A DNA stretch of 64,000 nt, from the NCBI GenBank assembly GCA_016235665.1, contig JACRJI010000011.1, positions 119,045 to 183,044 on the forward strand, written 5' to 3'. This stretch comes from a candidate division TA06 bacterium. GTDB lineage: Bacteria > Edwardsbacteria > AC1 > EtOH8. Within the stretch, counting starts at the first letter, position 1. Each line of letters starts with the position of its first letter. The translations under genes and the position numbers were made by a program. Below the pieces are notes generated by a model that was not told the DNA's origin, made no database searches, and saw only the letters and a list, made by a program, of their open reading frames with translations. Positions 18,338 to 27,443 of this stretch are shown one piece after another.

Positions 18338-18721
18338 ATGCAAAAACACAAGCTGCTCAGTTACTGCGGGCTCTATTGCGGGGGCTGCAAAAACTACGAA
18401 GAAAATTCGGGTGAATATAAATGTCATGGCTGCCGGAACGAAAAAGAACTGGTCTCCGACTGCCCGACCAAAGCCTGTGCTGCCGGCAAAAAACATTTGC
18501 ATTGCGGCGAGTGCGGCGATTTCCCCTGCTCTACGTTGGAGAAATTTTACACGGACGGGCTTAAACACCACGCGATGGCATTTGTCAACATTCAGCGCAT
18601 CAGAATTCACGGAGCCGAAGAATGGCTGAGAGAACAGGTAAATGAACATACCTGCCAGTGCGGTAAAAAGCTGCTATGGGAAGCAGAGCAATGTTGCATG
18701 ACCACAAGTGACCCAAATTAG
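18338..18721 (+). CDS. DUF3795 cysteine-rich protein
   Basis: 127 residues with at least 13 cysteines in paired motifs (YCGLYCGGCKNY, KCHGCRNE, HCGECGDFPCSTLEKF, CQCGKK), matching the DUF3795 family, probably binding zinc or an Fe-S cluster. ATG 18338 is preferred over an earlier in-frame ATG at 18275 because the conserved domain begins right after it and the sequence between is AT-rich, promoter-like (TATATAATATAATG). A second DUF3795 protein is encoded at 45884-46303. Confidence 0.75.
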   Translation: MQKHKLLSYCGLYCGGCKNYEENSGEYKCHGCRNEKELVSDCPTKACAAGKKHLHCGECGDFPCSTLEKFYTDGLKHHAMAFVNIQRIRIHGAEEWLREQVNEHTCQCGKKLLWEAEQCCMTTSDPN

Positions 18722-18730
18722 AGGCAAAAA

Positions 18731-19501
18731 ATGATAAATCTGATAATCTGCGGGGCCGCCGGCCGGATGGGCCAGGCCATCTGCGAGGCGGCCAGGGACT
18801 CCAAGGACTATGCCATCACGGCCGTGGTGGAGAACCGGGGGCATCCCTTGATCGGAAAGATCCTGTGCGAAAAGGGACCTGCGGTGGTGGACGACCTGCT
18901 GCTGGTATTGCAAACCGGCGACGTGGTCGTAGACTTCAGTACCCCGGAGGCCACTGCGGCCAACGCAGCCAAGGCCGCGGTGATGAAGAAGCCGATGGTG
19001 ATCGGCACCACCGGTCTGGACCAGAAACACAAGGACATGTTTGCCGAAATGGCCAAGGATATCCCGATGGTGGTTTCCTCCAACATGTCCATCGGGGTGA
19101 ACCTGCTTTACAAGCTGGCCTACGCCGCGGCCAAGAAACTGCCCAAAACATTTGACGCCGACATCTCCGAGACCCATCACCGCAACAAGAAGGACGCACC
19201 CAGCGGCACCGCAGTCAAGATTCTGGAGGAGATCCAAAGGGCCAAGGGAGGCAAGCCGGTTTATCAGCGGCAGAACTCTGACCAGGTCCGCGGGGACGAT
19301 GAGATCGGCATAGTCTCGCTGAGGTCCGGGGATATAGTGGGCGAACACAGCGTGATCTTTGCCGGACCGGGCGAGATACTGGAACTTTCCCATAAGGCAC
19401 ACAGCCGCCGGGTCTTCGCCGAGGGGGCATTGTTGGCGGCCAAATTTGTAGCTAAAGCCAAACCGGGGCTGTACGACATGCAGGATGTGCTGGGACTTTA
19501 A
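18731..19501 (+). CDS. dapB: 4-hydroxy-tetrahydrodipicolinate reductase
   Basis: 256 residues. NAD(P)H-dependent second step from aspartate semialdehyde to DAP. Nucleotide motif CGAAGRMGQAI at the N-terminus. The catalytic His-His and Lys lie in ETHHRNKKDAPSGTA. Starts 9 bp after the DUF3795 gene, so the two may share a transcript. dapA, which makes its substrate, is not in the window. Confidence 0.95.
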   Translation: MINLIICGAAGRMGQAICEAARDSKDYAITAVVENRGHPLIGKILCEKGPAVVDDLLLVLQTGDVVVDFSTPEATAANAAKAAVMKKPMVIGTTGLDQKHKDMFAEMAKDIPMVVSSNMSIGVNLLYKLAYAAAKKLPKTFDADISETHHRNKKDAPSGTAVKILEEIQRAKGGKPVYQRQNSDQVRGDDEIGIVSLRSGDIVGEHSVIFAGPGEILELSHKAHSRRVFAEGALLAAKFVAKAKPGLYDMQDVLGL

Positions 19502-19542
19502 CTAAAGAATGCAAATATTAAAATGAAAAGTGCAAAATAATA

Positions 19543-20298
19543 ATGAAAAAGAAGCTTGCATCAATTGTTCTTCTTACAGTTATGGGGTTCTCATTTTTCG
19601 GCTGCCAGCAGGGGGATCCCGATCCGTTCTTCAACAACGGAGTGGCTTATTTCCAGCAAGGCGATACGGTCAAAGCGGTGGCCGAATTCGACAAAGCTAT
19701 CAAGATCAAACGCAATTTTGCTCCCGGTTATTACAATCTGGGAATATGTAATTTTAAACCCGGAACCTATAACCAAGCCAACCAGTATTTTTTCAAGGCT
19801 ATCAAGTACGATCAGTCCTATGTGGATGCCTATTACAGCTTGAGCATGGCTTACATAAATATGGATTCCCTGCCCAAGGCCAAGGATGTTCTATATCTTG
19901 GCTTGGACCGCAATCCCGGCACTTCCATGCTGTATTTCAATTTGGGTTATATCTTTTTGTTGAGATCCGAGACTGATTCGGCCCGTTGGGCGTTTAAGAA
20001 AGTAACGGAACTGGATCCTCATAATTCGGATGCCTATTTCAATCTGGCCTACGCCTCCAATGAACGCAAGTATGAACAGGAAGCCATCCAGGCTCTGCGC
20101 CGATCCGTCCAGATAGACAGTCTTAATTATAAGGCGCATTACCTTTTAGGGTCAAAATTATCCCGAAAAAACAACCTTACGAGCGAAGAAAACAGGGAAG
20201 CAGCAGCATCATTGGAAATATTTATTAAAAGCGGCCAGGGTGCGAACGCTCAGAATCAACTTGCCAAAGAGGCTTTAGCCAAGGTCAAACGAAAATGA
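19543..20298 (+). CDS. TPR-repeat lipoprotein
   Basis: 251 residues. Signal peptide with lipobox FFGC (Cys21) and then about five tetratricopeptide repeats (NNGVAYFQQGDTVKAVAEF, YYNLGICNF, YYSLSMAYINMDSLPKAKD, YFNLGYIFL, YFNLAYASN). Probably a periplasmic or outer-membrane scaffold. Its stop overlaps the dapL start by 4 bp (ATGA), so the two are translationally coupled although no functional link is known. Confidence 0.75.
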   Translation: MKKKLASIVLLTVMGFSFFGCQQGDPDPFFNNGVAYFQQGDTVKAVAEFDKAIKIKRNFAPGYYNLGICNFKPGTYNQANQYFFKAIKYDQSYVDAYYSLSMAYINMDSLPKAKDVLYLGLDRNPGTSMLYFNLGYIFLLRSETDSARWAFKKVTELDPHNSDAYFNLAYASNERKYEQEAIQALRRSVQIDSLNYKAHYLLGSKLSRKNNLTSEENREAAASLEIFIKSGQGANAQNQLAKEALAKVKRK

Positions 20299-21449
20299 AT
20301 TTTGAATTCGCCAAACGGCTGGACAAAATTCCGCCCTATCTTTTTGCCGGCTTGAACCGGAAGAAATCGGAGCTCAAGTCCAAAGGTGTTGATATCATAG
20401 ATTTTGGGGTGGGAGATCCCGATCTGCCTACGCCTCCCCATATCATCAAGGCTCTGGTGGATCAAGCCTCTAATCCCGAAAACCACCGCTATCCGTCTTA
20501 CGAGGGCCTGCCGTCTTTCCGCCAGGCCGTAGCCAAGTGGTACGGCAGCCGGTTCGGCGTCAAATTGTCCCCCGAAGACCAAATCGCCTGCCTGATGGGT
20601 GCCAAGGACGGCCTGGCCCATGCGGCCTGGGCCCTGTTCGGGCCGGGCGACAAGGTTCTGTGCCCCGATCCGGCCTATCCGGTCTATGCCGTCCAGACCA
20701 TGCTGGCCGGAGCCGAGCCGGTGTACTTCCCGCTGCTGGCCGAGAACTCGTTCCTGCCGGACATAGATAAACTCCCGGTCAAGGGCATCAAGGCCATATT
20801 CCTGTGCTATCCCAATAATCCCACCGCAGCCGTGGCCGACCTGAAATTCTACCAGAGACTGGTGGAATGGGCTTTAAAACACAATATCATGATCCTGAAC
20901 GACGGCATCTATTCCGAGATCGTTTTCGACGGACTGGTGCCGCCCAGCATCCTGCAGGTCCCGGGGGCCGAGGAGGTGGCGCTGGAGTTCCACTCCCTTT
21001 CCAAGAGCTACAACATGACCGGCTGGAGGGTGGGGATGGCGGTGGGGAATCAGAAGATACTGCAGGCCGTGATGCAGATCAAGACCAACTCCGATTCCGG
21101 TGTTTTTCAGGCGGTGCAGTATGCCGCCATCGCAGCGCTGGAGGGTTCGCAGGACTGCATCAAGGATAACTGCCGGGTCTATCAGGAACGGCGGGACGTA
21201 CTGGCCGCCGGGCTAAGAAAGCTGGGACTGGAGTTCCAACTGCCCCAGGCCACGTTCTACCTGTGGCTGAAGACGCCTAAGAAATACGATTCCCTGCAGT
21301 TCACGGATCTTCTGCTGGAAAAAGCAGGGGTAATGGTGGTCCCGGGGGTGGGGTTCGGGAAGAACGGAGAGGGATTTGTGCGCACGGCGCTGACCATACC
21401 CAAGGAACGGATGGCGGAGGCGGTGGAACGGATCGAAAAAGTTCTTTAA
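20295..21449 (+). CDS. dapL: LL-diaminopimelate aminotransferase
   Basis: 384 residues, class I/II PLP aminotransferase. The PLP lysine is Lys237 in SLSKSYNMTGWRVG. Other motifs: DFGVGDPDLPTP, YPSYEGLPSFRQA, CYPNNPTAA and a C-terminal RTALTIPKER. The location among dapF, dapB, lysC and asd makes DapL, which transfers an amino group directly to tetrahydrodipicolinate, much more likely than a generic aspartate aminotransferase. This bypasses the succinylase route and explains the need for dapF. Confidence 0.85.
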   Translation: MNFEFAKRLDKIPPYLFAGLNRKKSELKSKGVDIIDFGVGDPDLPTPPHIIKALVDQASNPENHRYPSYEGLPSFRQAVAKWYGSRFGVKLSPEDQIACLMGAKDGLAHAAWALFGPGDKVLCPDPAYPVYAVQTMLAGAEPVYFPLLAENSFLPDIDKLPVKGIKAIFLCYPNNPTAAVADLKFYQRLVEWALKHNIMILNDGIYSEIVFDGLVPPSILQVPGAEEVALEFHSLSKSYNMTGWRVGMAVGNQKILQAVMQIKTNSDSGVFQAVQYAAIAALEGSQDCIKDNCRVYQERRDVLAAGLRKLGLEFQLPQATFYLWLKTPKKYDSLQFTDLLLEKAGVMVVPGVGFGKNGEGFVRTALTIPKERMAEAVERIEKVL

Positions 21450-21463
21450 TACACCACTTCTAA

Positions 21464-21487
21464 ATGCAAAATGCAAATTGCAAATTG
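21464..21487. repeat. 7-bp tandem repeat upstream of the four-helix-bundle gene
   Basis: Three ATGCAAA/TTGCAAA heptamers and a partial fourth. A related, roughly inverted AT-rich stretch (ATTTGCATTTTGCAATTAAT) follows the gene near 21870-21890. Confidence 0.7.
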
Positions 21488-21498
21488 TGGGTTGTAAG

Positions 21499-21864
21499 AT
21501 GAGTTTTCCAAAAGATGATTTGTCAGAACGTTTGTTGAATTTTGCCGCTGCAATAATCAAATTAATGGGGCTATTGGCAAAGACAGTAGCTGGGTTTCAT
21601 ATCTCAAAGCAGTTGATGAGGTCTTCAACCTCGGCTGGCGCGAATTATGAGGAATGCTGCGGGGCAGAAAGCAAGAATGATTTCATCCATAAAATGCAGA
21701 TCGTGCTGAAGGAATTGAAAGAATCTTTATACTGGCTGCGTCTTGTCCGCAAGTCCCAATTGTTGCCCGACTCACAAACAGAATACTTACTCAATGAAGC
21801 AACCGAACTGGTTAAAATAATTGCCAAATCAGTTACAACTGCAAAACACGGCAGGGTAGTTTAG
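21499..21864 (+). CDS. Four-helix-bundle protein (23S rRNA intervening-sequence type)
   Basis: 121 residues in the family first seen inside 23S rRNA intervening sequences (avd-like/IVP). Diagnostic parts are SKQLMRSSTSAGANYEECCGAESKNDFIHKM and LKELKESLYWLRL. These proteins form small helical bundles, often pentameric, and turn up as isolated insertions. ATG 21499 is chosen because the earlier ATG lies in the heptamer repeat. The gene is AT-rich, flanked on both sides by TGCAAAT-type repeats, and separates dapL from lysC, so it looks like a recent cassette. Confidence 0.85.
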   Translation: MSFPKDDLSERLLNFAAAIIKLMGLLAKTVAGFHISKQLMRSSTSAGANYEECCGAESKNDFIHKMQIVLKELKESLYWLRLVRKSQLLPDSQTEYLLNEATELVKIIAKSVTTAKHGRVV

Positions 21865-21909
21865 TTTTGATATTTGCATTTTGCAATTAATATTTTGAAA
21901 TAAATTATT

Positions 21910-23115
21910 GTGTTGATAATTATTCAAAAGTACGGCGGCAGTTCCGTGGCCAATGCCCAGCGCATCAAGAACGTGGCCCGGCGGATCGTCAAGACCGCCA
22001 AAAGCGGGCACCAGGTTGTTGTCGTCGTCTCGGCCATGGCCGACACCACCGACGATCTGCTGACCCTGGCCGGGCAGATCACCGCCCAGCCGCCCCGCCG
22101 GGAGCTGGACATGCTGCTGACCGCCGGGGAGCGGATCTCCATGTCGCTCCTTTCCATGGCCATCCACGACCTGGGCGGGCAGGCCATTTCCTTCACCGGC
22201 TCCCAGGTGGGGATCATCACCGATTCCAGCCACAACCGGGCCCGGATCCTGGAGATCAAGGCCGACCGGCTGAGGGAAGCCCTAAAGGCCGGTAAGATAG
22301 CCATCGTGGCCGGTTTCCAGGGGGTCAGCCTGGCCAGGGAGATCACCACTTTGGGCCGGGGCGGCTCGGACACCACGGCGGTGGCCCTGGCGGTGACGCT
22401 GGGAGCCAGGTTCTGCCAGATATACAGCGACGTGGACGGGGTTTACAGCGCCGACCCCCGGATCGTTAAGAAGGCCGTAAAACTCCCGGGCATCTCGTTC
22501 GATGAAATGGAGGAGATGGCCGCCTTTGGTGCCCAGGTTTTGCACGTGCGGGCGGTGGAGCTGGCCTCAAAATACGGGATGTCCATAGACTGCCGCAGCA
22601 GTTTTTCCAACCATCCGGGAACAATAGTAGGCAAAGGAAGCAAAATGGAACGGGTAACAGTAAAGTCAATAGTCCACGATAAAAGCCTGGCCATGGTCAC
22701 GGTCAAACTGCCGTCCGTCCGCAGCAGCGCCATGCCCCAGCTGTTGACCAAAATGGCCGAGGCCGGGATCCAGGTCAAATCCTTCTTTCACGGACAGGCC
22801 CAGGAAGGATCTTTAAGCCTGTTCTTCATCCTGGATGAAGCCGACCTGGCCGGCGCCAAAGCCGTGATAGAAAAAAGCATCAAAACAACCGGAACTGCCA
22901 AATGCCAGGTAAACCGGGACATCGGGGCGGTGTCTTTGGTGGGCAGCGGGGTGGGGGGCGAGACGGCCATCCTCTCCAAAATGCTGAAAACTATGGCCGG
23001 GAAGAAGATCCACGTCCAGGCCATGGCCACCAGCCACACCCGGATCAGCTGCTTCATCCAGCGCCGGGACCTGGAAAAAGCCCTACTGGCCCTGCACCGG
23101 GCTTTCATAGGATAA
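21910..23115 (+). CDS. lysC: Aspartate kinase
   Basis: 401 residues. First step of the aspartate family (lysine, threonine, methionine). The kinase domain shows [30 protein letters not shown] and [13 protein letters not shown]. Two ACT domains occupy about residues 265-401 (VTVKLPS and [20 protein letters not shown]), predicting feedback inhibition by lysine and/or threonine. There is no ATG: it starts at GTG 21910 or the next codon TTG 21913. The monofunctional length fits class-II, LysC-type enzymes. Confidence 0.94.
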   Translation: MLIIIQKYGGSSVANAQRIKNVARRIVKTAKSGHQVVVVVSAMADTTDDLLTLAGQITAQPPRRELDMLLTAGERISMSLLSMAIHDLGGQAISFTGSQVGIITDSSHNRARILEIKADRLREALKAGKIAIVAGFQGVSLAREITTLGRGGSDTTAVALAVTLGARFCQIYSDVDGVYSADPRIVKKAVKLPGISFDEMEEMAAFGAQVLHVRAVELASKYGMSIDCRSSFSNHPGTIVGKGSKMERVTVKSIVHDKSLAMVTVKLPSVRSSAMPQLLTKMAEAGIQVKSFFHGQAQEGSLSLFFILDEADLAGAKAVIEKSIKTTGTAKCQVNRDIGAVSLVGSGVGGETAILSKMLKTMAGKKIHVQAMATSHTRISCFIQRRDLEKALLALHRAFIG

Positions 23116-23131
23116 TACACTATTGGGACTA

Positions 23132-23230
23132 ACCACGGAATCACTGAAATGCCAGAAAACACGGAGGATTACCGGTTAAATATTATGTTTGCAATGTTTT
23201 GCCCTCCTTTAATCCCGTGTTTCCTTGGTA
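23132..23230. repeat. Long inverted repeat (ACCACGG...CCGTGT...GGT type)
   Basis: Imperfect arms ACCACGGAATCAC/AACACGGAGGATTACC and their complement ATCCCGTGTTTCCTTGGT. The same design recurs at 44939-45020. Placed between lysC and the next gene. Confidence 0.6.
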
Positions 23231-23271
23231 AAAGTAAATCAGTCTATTTTCACCAATAATTGGAGGACCAG

Positions 23272-23514
23272 ATGATCTGTCCCATCCGATTCATCCGCAA
23301 GCCCGAAGAAGCAGAATGCATCAGGGATAAGTGCTCGTTTTGGCTGGAGCAGGAAGAACTGGCCGGCGGGGACAAGGAGCCGGACCGTTTTTACGCTGTC
23401 ATAGGCGGCCCGGCCAAGGAAAACAAGGAGCACAAGGAACACAAGGAACACAAAGGCTCCGGTAATTGCGCCGTGCTGGCCATAGCTCAAACCCTGACCA
23501 AGCAGAAACCATGA
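23272..23514 (+). CDS. Small cysteine-containing protein in front of asd
   Basis: 80 residues. CPIRFIRKPEEAECIRDKCSFWLEQEE at the N-terminus and a GNCAVLAIAQTL C-terminus give four Cys that could bind metal. Between them lies a low-complexity block KEHKEHKEHK encoded by a 9-bp repeat. ATG 23272 has GGAGGA 4 bp upstream. Its stop overlaps the asd start (ATGA), so it is translated in the same operon. Family not recognised. Confidence 0.65.
   Translation: MICPIRFIRKPEEAECIRDKCSFWLEQEELAGGDKEPDRFYAVIGGPAKENKEHKEHKEHKGSGNCAVLAIAQTLTKQKP
23422..23457. repeat. 9-bp tandem repeat inside the small cysteine protein gene
   Basis: Four near-identical units of type CACAAGGAA in frame, encoding NKEHKEHKEHKG. 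Confidence 0.85.
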
Positions 23515-24521
23515 CCCGGAAAAAGGTCAACATAGGGCTGGTGGGTGCCACCGGGCTGGTGGGACAGTGCATCCTTCAGGTCTTGGCCGAGCGCCGGTTC
23601 CCGGCCGGGATAATTAAGCTCTGGGCCTCGGCCAGGTCGGACGGGAAAAAAGTACAGTTCGGGCGGAAGGTCTGCCGGGTGAACGAGATCGATCCGGACG
23701 AATTTCTTGGATGCGATCTGATCTTTTTTGCCGGCACCGAAGGCGAGAAGGGTGCCAGCCGGATATTTTCTGAAGCCGCCATCAGGGCCGGGGCGGTGGT
23801 GATCGACAACGGTTCGGATTACCGGATGGACCCGCGAGTCCCCCTGGTGGTGCCGGAGGTCAATCCCGGAGATGCCTTTAAACACAAGGGTTTGATCGCC
23901 AATCCCAACTGCTCCACCATCCAAATGACGGTGGCGCTCAACCTGATCCACCGGAAACTCGGCCTTAAGCGGATAGTGGTCTCCACCTACCAGGCGGTGT
24001 CGGGGGCGGGGCGGGCGGGAAGCAATGCTCTCGAAGAGCAAATTCAAAATTCAAAATTCAAAATTCAAAATTCGCCTTTTTCCAGGCAAATAGCCGGGAA
24101 TGTCATTCCCCAGATATCAGATTTTTCCGAGCTGGGTTTCAGCGGGGAAGAATGGAAGATGGTCAAGGAGACGCAGAAGATATTCCATGACAAGAAGCTG
24201 GCCGTCAACGCCACCACGGTGCGGGTCCCAGTGGATACCGGGCACTCGGAGTCGGTTTATTTCGAGATCAGGGAAAAAGCCGGGCTGGGGGCGGTGGAAA
24301 AACTGCTGGCCAAAACCCCGGGGGTGGTCTTTTCCAAGGACTCATATCACACTCCGCTGGAGATAGCGGGAAAGGACGAGGTTTTCGTCAGCCGGCTGCG
24401 GCCCGATCCCTTTGACCCCCAGGCCTTCGTGATGTGGGTGGCGGCCGACAACCTGCGCAAGGGCGCGGCCACCAATGCAGTACAGATAGCAGAACTTTTG
24501 TATAAAGGAGGAAAGCTATGA
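23511..24521 (+). CDS. asd: Aspartate-semialdehyde dehydrogenase
   Basis: 336 residues. It reduces aspartyl phosphate to the semialdehyde after LysC. N-terminal GLVGATGLVGQ nucleotide motif, catalytic Cys in NPNCSTIQMTVAL, substrate Arg/His region VPVDTGHSESVYFE. ATG 23511 overlaps the previous stop. After SGAGRAGSNALEEQ the protein carries QNSKFKIQNS, encoded by a 7-bp AATTCAA repeat (24041-24073), an in-frame expansion at the loop that is variable among Asd proteins. Coupled by ATGA to the YIP1 gene downstream. Confidence 0.93.
   Translation: MTRKKVNIGLVGATGLVGQCILQVLAERRFPAGIIKLWASARSDGKKVQFGRKVCRVNEIDPDEFLGCDLIFFAGTEGEKGASRIFSEAAIRAGAVVIDNGSDYRMDPRVPLVVPEVNPGDAFKHKGLIANPNCSTIQMTVALNLIHRKLGLKRIVVSTYQAVSGAGRAGSNALEEQIQNSKFKIQNSPFSRQIAGNVIPQISDFSELGFSGEEWKMVKETQKIFHDKKLAVNATTVRVPVDTGHSESVYFEIREKAGLGAVEKLLAKTPGVVFSKDSYHTPLEIAGKDEVFVSRLRPDPFDPQAFVMWVAADNLRKGAATNAVQIAELLYKGGKL
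24041..24073. repeat. 7-bp tandem repeat inside asd
   Basis: AATTCAA repeated 4.7 times in frame, related in period and sequence to the CAAAATG heptamers in moeA. Confidence 0.9.
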
Positions 24522-25186
24522 ACATCTGGCAGAAGATCATCGGGATATATTACAGACCAGAGGAGGTTTTTGAACAGCTAAAACCCAAGACCAGCTGGTG
24601 GGTGCCGCTGATAATAGTGCTGGCGGTATCGGCCGCGGCGGTGATGATCTCCCGTCCCATTGTGATGCCGGAGATACTGGCCGAGATCGCCAAAAACCCG
24701 GACATTCCGGCGGAGAACATGGCCCAGATCCAGCAAAGGATTGAAAATCCGATCTTCAGCCTGATTAACGTGGTGATAGGCCTTCCTTTGGCCTGGCTGG
24801 CGGTGGGGCTGGTCTTTTGGGGCGTGTTTTCGATGCTGGGAGGCAAAAGCACTTTCGTTAAGATGTTCGCGGCCACGGTCTGGGCCTGGATGGTAAGCAT
24901 CCCGGGCAGCCTGGTCAAAGTGCCGCTGATGTTCGTCATGGAAACAGCCAAAGTGCATACTTCGCTGGCCTTGATCCTGCCGCTGGAGATGGAGGAGACC
25001 TTCCTATTCCGGCTGTTATCCCAGGTGGACATATTTGCCGTCTGGACTTTGTCCGTGATGGCCATAGGGTATTCGGCATTCACCGGGATCAAACAAAAGA
25101 AGTCGCTTTGGGCCGTTTTTATCACCTGGGCGGTGTGGATCGTAGTATTAAGTTTCGTTAAGGGAATGACCAAGATGGCAGGATGA
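24518..25186 (+). CDS. YIP1-family membrane protein
   Basis: 222 residues with about five transmembrane helices. N-terminal IIGIYYRPEEVFEQLKPKTSWWVPLI and the central WGVFSMLGGKSTFVKMFAATVWAWM fit the bacterial Yip1 domain. Function unknown in bacteria. Overlaps asd by 4 bp with AGGAGG in front, so it is the last gene of this operon. Confidence 0.75.
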   Translation: MNIWQKIIGIYYRPEEVFEQLKPKTSWWVPLIIVLAVSAAAVMISRPIVMPEILAEIAKNPDIPAENMAQIQQRIENPIFSLINVVIGLPLAWLAVGLVFWGVFSMLGGKSTFVKMFAATVWAWMVSIPGSLVKVPLMFVMETAKVHTSLALILPLEMEETFLFRLLSQVDIFAVWTLSVMAIGYSAFTGIKQKKSLWAVFITWAVWIVVLSFVKGMTKMAG

Positions 25187-25276
25187 GAGGTAATTATAAA
25201 TAGTTATTAAATAATTAGTTAATTATGATATTTAAAGCGATACGTCACTTAACGTACAGCTGAAATATGATCTGCC

Positions 25277-25315
25277 CGATCAGGCTTTGGGTCTTCCAAG
25301 GCCTGATCGTTTTTT
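25277..25315 (+). terminator. Intrinsic terminator after the asd-YIP1 operon
   Basis: Fourteen-bp stem with one G-U pair (25277-25290 with 25296-25309), loop GTCTT, then six T. Confidence 0.92.
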
Positions 25316-25320
25316 AGGGG

Positions 25321-25349
25321 TTGACTTCTTGCTTAGTTGGGTATATCAT
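25321..25349 (+). promoter_or_regulatory. Sigma70-like promoter of umuD
   Basis: TTGACT (25321-25326), 17-bp spacer, TATCAT (25344-25349), 5 bp after the terminator T run. No E. coli or Bacillus-type LexA box is visible around it. Confidence 0.7.
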
Positions 25350-25390
25350 CCTCAGTCATCCGGAACCATGAACCATATTAAGGGAGCAAT

Positions 25391-25840
25391 ATGCCTGTTT
25401 CCTCAAAAATGCATACCAGGGTCACCGGGATCTACCGGCCGGGGAAAAAGGGCCGGGTGATGCTGCCGGTCTACAGTTCCCGGATCCCGGCCGGTTTCCC
25501 CTCGCCGGCCGACGATTTTGTGGAGAAGAAATTGGACCTGAACGAGTACCTGATCAAGAACCCGGCCGCCACCTTCATCGTCAAGGTCTCGGGCAATTCC
25601 ATGACCGGGGCGGGCATCCATTCCGGCGACCATCTGCTGGTGGACCGTTCGCTGGAGCCGGGCGACAGGAAGATCGTGGTGGCGGCCCTGGACGGCGAGC
25701 TGACGGTGAAAAGGCTCCGTCAAAGGAACGGAAAGATGTACCTGGCCTCGGAGAACCCGGATTATCCGGAGGTGAAGCTGGACGACCTGGCCGACCTGAA
25801 GATCTGGGGGGTGGTCACTTTTGTCATCCATAAGGTGTAG
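25391..25840 (+). CDS. umuD: UmuD-like S24 self-cleaving peptidase, DNA polymerase V subunit
   Basis: 149 residues. The cleavage site is Ala34-Gly35 in RIPAGFPSPADD, the nucleophile Ser70 in SGNSMTGAGI and the general base Lys107 in DGELTVKRL. Spacing site-Ser-Lys (36 and 37) is identical to E. coli UmuD (24, 60, 97). There is no DNA-binding domain, so it is UmuD and not LexA. Role: after RecA-stimulated self-cleavage it activates UmuC for translesion synthesis. AAGGGAGC precedes the ATG. Confidence 0.9.
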   Translation: MPVSSKMHTRVTGIYRPGKKGRVMLPVYSSRIPAGFPSPADDFVEKKLDLNEYLIKNPAATFIVKVSGNSMTGAGIHSGDHLLVDRSLEPGDRKIVVAALDGELTVKRLRQRNGKMYLASENPDYPEVKLDDLADLKIWGVVTFVIHKV

Positions 25841-25959
25841 GATTTGCGGCGGTGGACAATCTGACACTGACAGACACTGTTGGATATCTGGTATAAGCCC
25901 AATGAAAAAATATCAGTGCAATTCAGTGTCTAATTTCTCAACAGTTATTAAGATATCAG

Positions 25960-27237
25960 ATGCTATCCGTGAAACAAACATTTGCCCTGGTTGATTGCAA
26001 CAGCTTTTACGCCTCGTGCGAGAAGGTGTTCAAGCCTTCGCTGGAGGGCAGGCCGGTGATAGTGCTGTCCAACAACGACGGCTGCGTCATCGCCCGGACC
26101 GCCGAGGCCAAGGCTTTGGGCATCTCCGGGTTCGAGCCGGTCTTCAAATATCAGGCCATTATCGAGCAGCACGATGTGGCGGTGTTCTCGGCCAATTTCA
26201 CCCTGTACGGCGACCTCTCCAGCCGGGTGATGGCCACCCTGCGCCAATTCACCCCGGAGATGGAGATCTACTCCATCGACGAAGCCTTTCTGTCGCTGGC
26301 CGGGATGAGCATCGACCGGGGAAATTACTGCCGGAACATCCGTAACGTGGTAAAACAGTGGACCGGGATCCCGGTATCCATCGGCATCGGCCCCACCAAG
26401 ACCCTGGCCAAGCTGGCCAACCGTTTCGCCAAGAAGGACCCCGCCCTTGACGGCGTGCTGGACCTGACGGACCATCCCCGGCTGGACTCCTTTCTGGAAA
26501 AGACCGGGGTCAAGGACATCTGGGGGGTGGGCCGGAAGCACTCAAAGTTACTGAACCGTTACGAGATCCAAAACGCCCTGCAACTGCGGGACGCCAACGA
26601 CAACTGGATCAAGAAACACATGACCGTGACGGGCCTGCGCACGGTGGAGGAACTGAGGGGCCATCCCTGCATCGAGGGGGACGAGGCTCCGCCGCCCAAG
26701 CAGTGCATCATGACCTCGCGCTCCTTCGGCCGGGACATTTATTCCAAGGAGGACCTGGAGCAAGCGGCGGCCGAGTTCACCGCCATGTGCGCCGAAAAGC
26801 TGAGAAAACAGGGGTCAAAGGCCTCACTGCTGACGGTGTTCATCGCCAGCAACAGCTTTCGGGACGAGCCCCAGTACTCCAACTCCGTTACTTTGAGCCT
26901 GCCCGAACCCACCGATTACACCCCCCGCCTGCTGGAGCTGGTCCGCCGGGGCCTTAAGAGCATCTTCAAGCCGGGCTATTCCTACAAGCGGGCCGGGGTG
27001 CTGTTGTCAGGGATCGGCCCCGGGGATACCGTCCAGCTGGACCTGCTGGGGTCCTGCCGGGAGAGCCCGGGGGAATACCGGATTATGCAGGCGGTGGACG
27101 CCGTCAACGCCAGGACGGGCCGGGGCGCCCTCAAGTACGCCGCCGCCGGCATCGACCGGCCCTGGAAGATGAACCAGAGGAAGCTGTCGCCCCGCTATAC
27201 CACAAACTGGCCGGACGTTCCGGTGGTGCTGGCCTGA
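25960..27237 (+). CDS. umuC: Translesion DNA polymerase V catalytic subunit UmuC
   Basis: 425 residues, Y-family polymerase. [17 protein letters not shown] and [10 protein letters not shown] hold the catalytic acidic residues. [21 protein letters not shown] is typical of UmuC, followed by helix-hairpin-helix, little-finger and a C-terminal UmuC-specific region with [22 protein letters not shown]. It lies 119 bp after umuD. The gap contains short CAGTGT/ACACTG repeats but no terminator. Confidence 0.93.
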   Translation: MLSVKQTFALVDCNSFYASCEKVFKPSLEGRPVIVLSNNDGCVIARTAEAKALGISGFEPVFKYQAIIEQHDVAVFSANFTLYGDLSSRVMATLRQFTPEMEIYSIDEAFLSLAGMSIDRGNYCRNIRNVVKQWTGIPVSIGIGPTKTLAKLANRFAKKDPALDGVLDLTDHPRLDSFLEKTGVKDIWGVGRKHSKLLNRYEIQNALQLRDANDNWIKKHMTVTGLRTVEELRGHPCIEGDEAPPPKQCIMTSRSFGRDIYSKEDLEQAAAEFTAMCAEKLRKQGSKASLLTVFIASNSFRDEPQYSNSVTLSLPEPTDYTPRLLELVRRGLKSIFKPGYSYKRAGVLLSGIGPGDTVQLDLLGSCRESPGEYRIMQAVDAVNARTGRGALKYAAAGIDRPWKMNQRKLSPRYTTNWPDVPVVLA

Positions 27238-27388
27238 AAAGAGGGATCGGGGTACCTGCCCGCGAAACACGCTAAAAATAACATTTACATTCAATTGATT
27301 TTTGTCGGGTAAAAATCTGTGTTAATCTGCGGAATCGTTCGGCTAACGCTCACGACAACGTCTGCGGATAGCTAACGGGCCTTTTTTG

Positions 27389-27417
27389 TTGACTTTTGGG
27401 CGGGATGAATATACAAT
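27389..27417 (+). promoter_or_regulatory. Sigma70-like promoter of the YhaM-like gene
   Basis: TTGACT (27389-27394), 17-bp spacer, TACAAT (27412-27417). It lies over an earlier in-frame start at 27396, which supports translation from the ATG at 27444. Confidence 0.7.
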
Positions 27418-27443
27418 TACTTGAATATTACGGAGAGAGTTTG

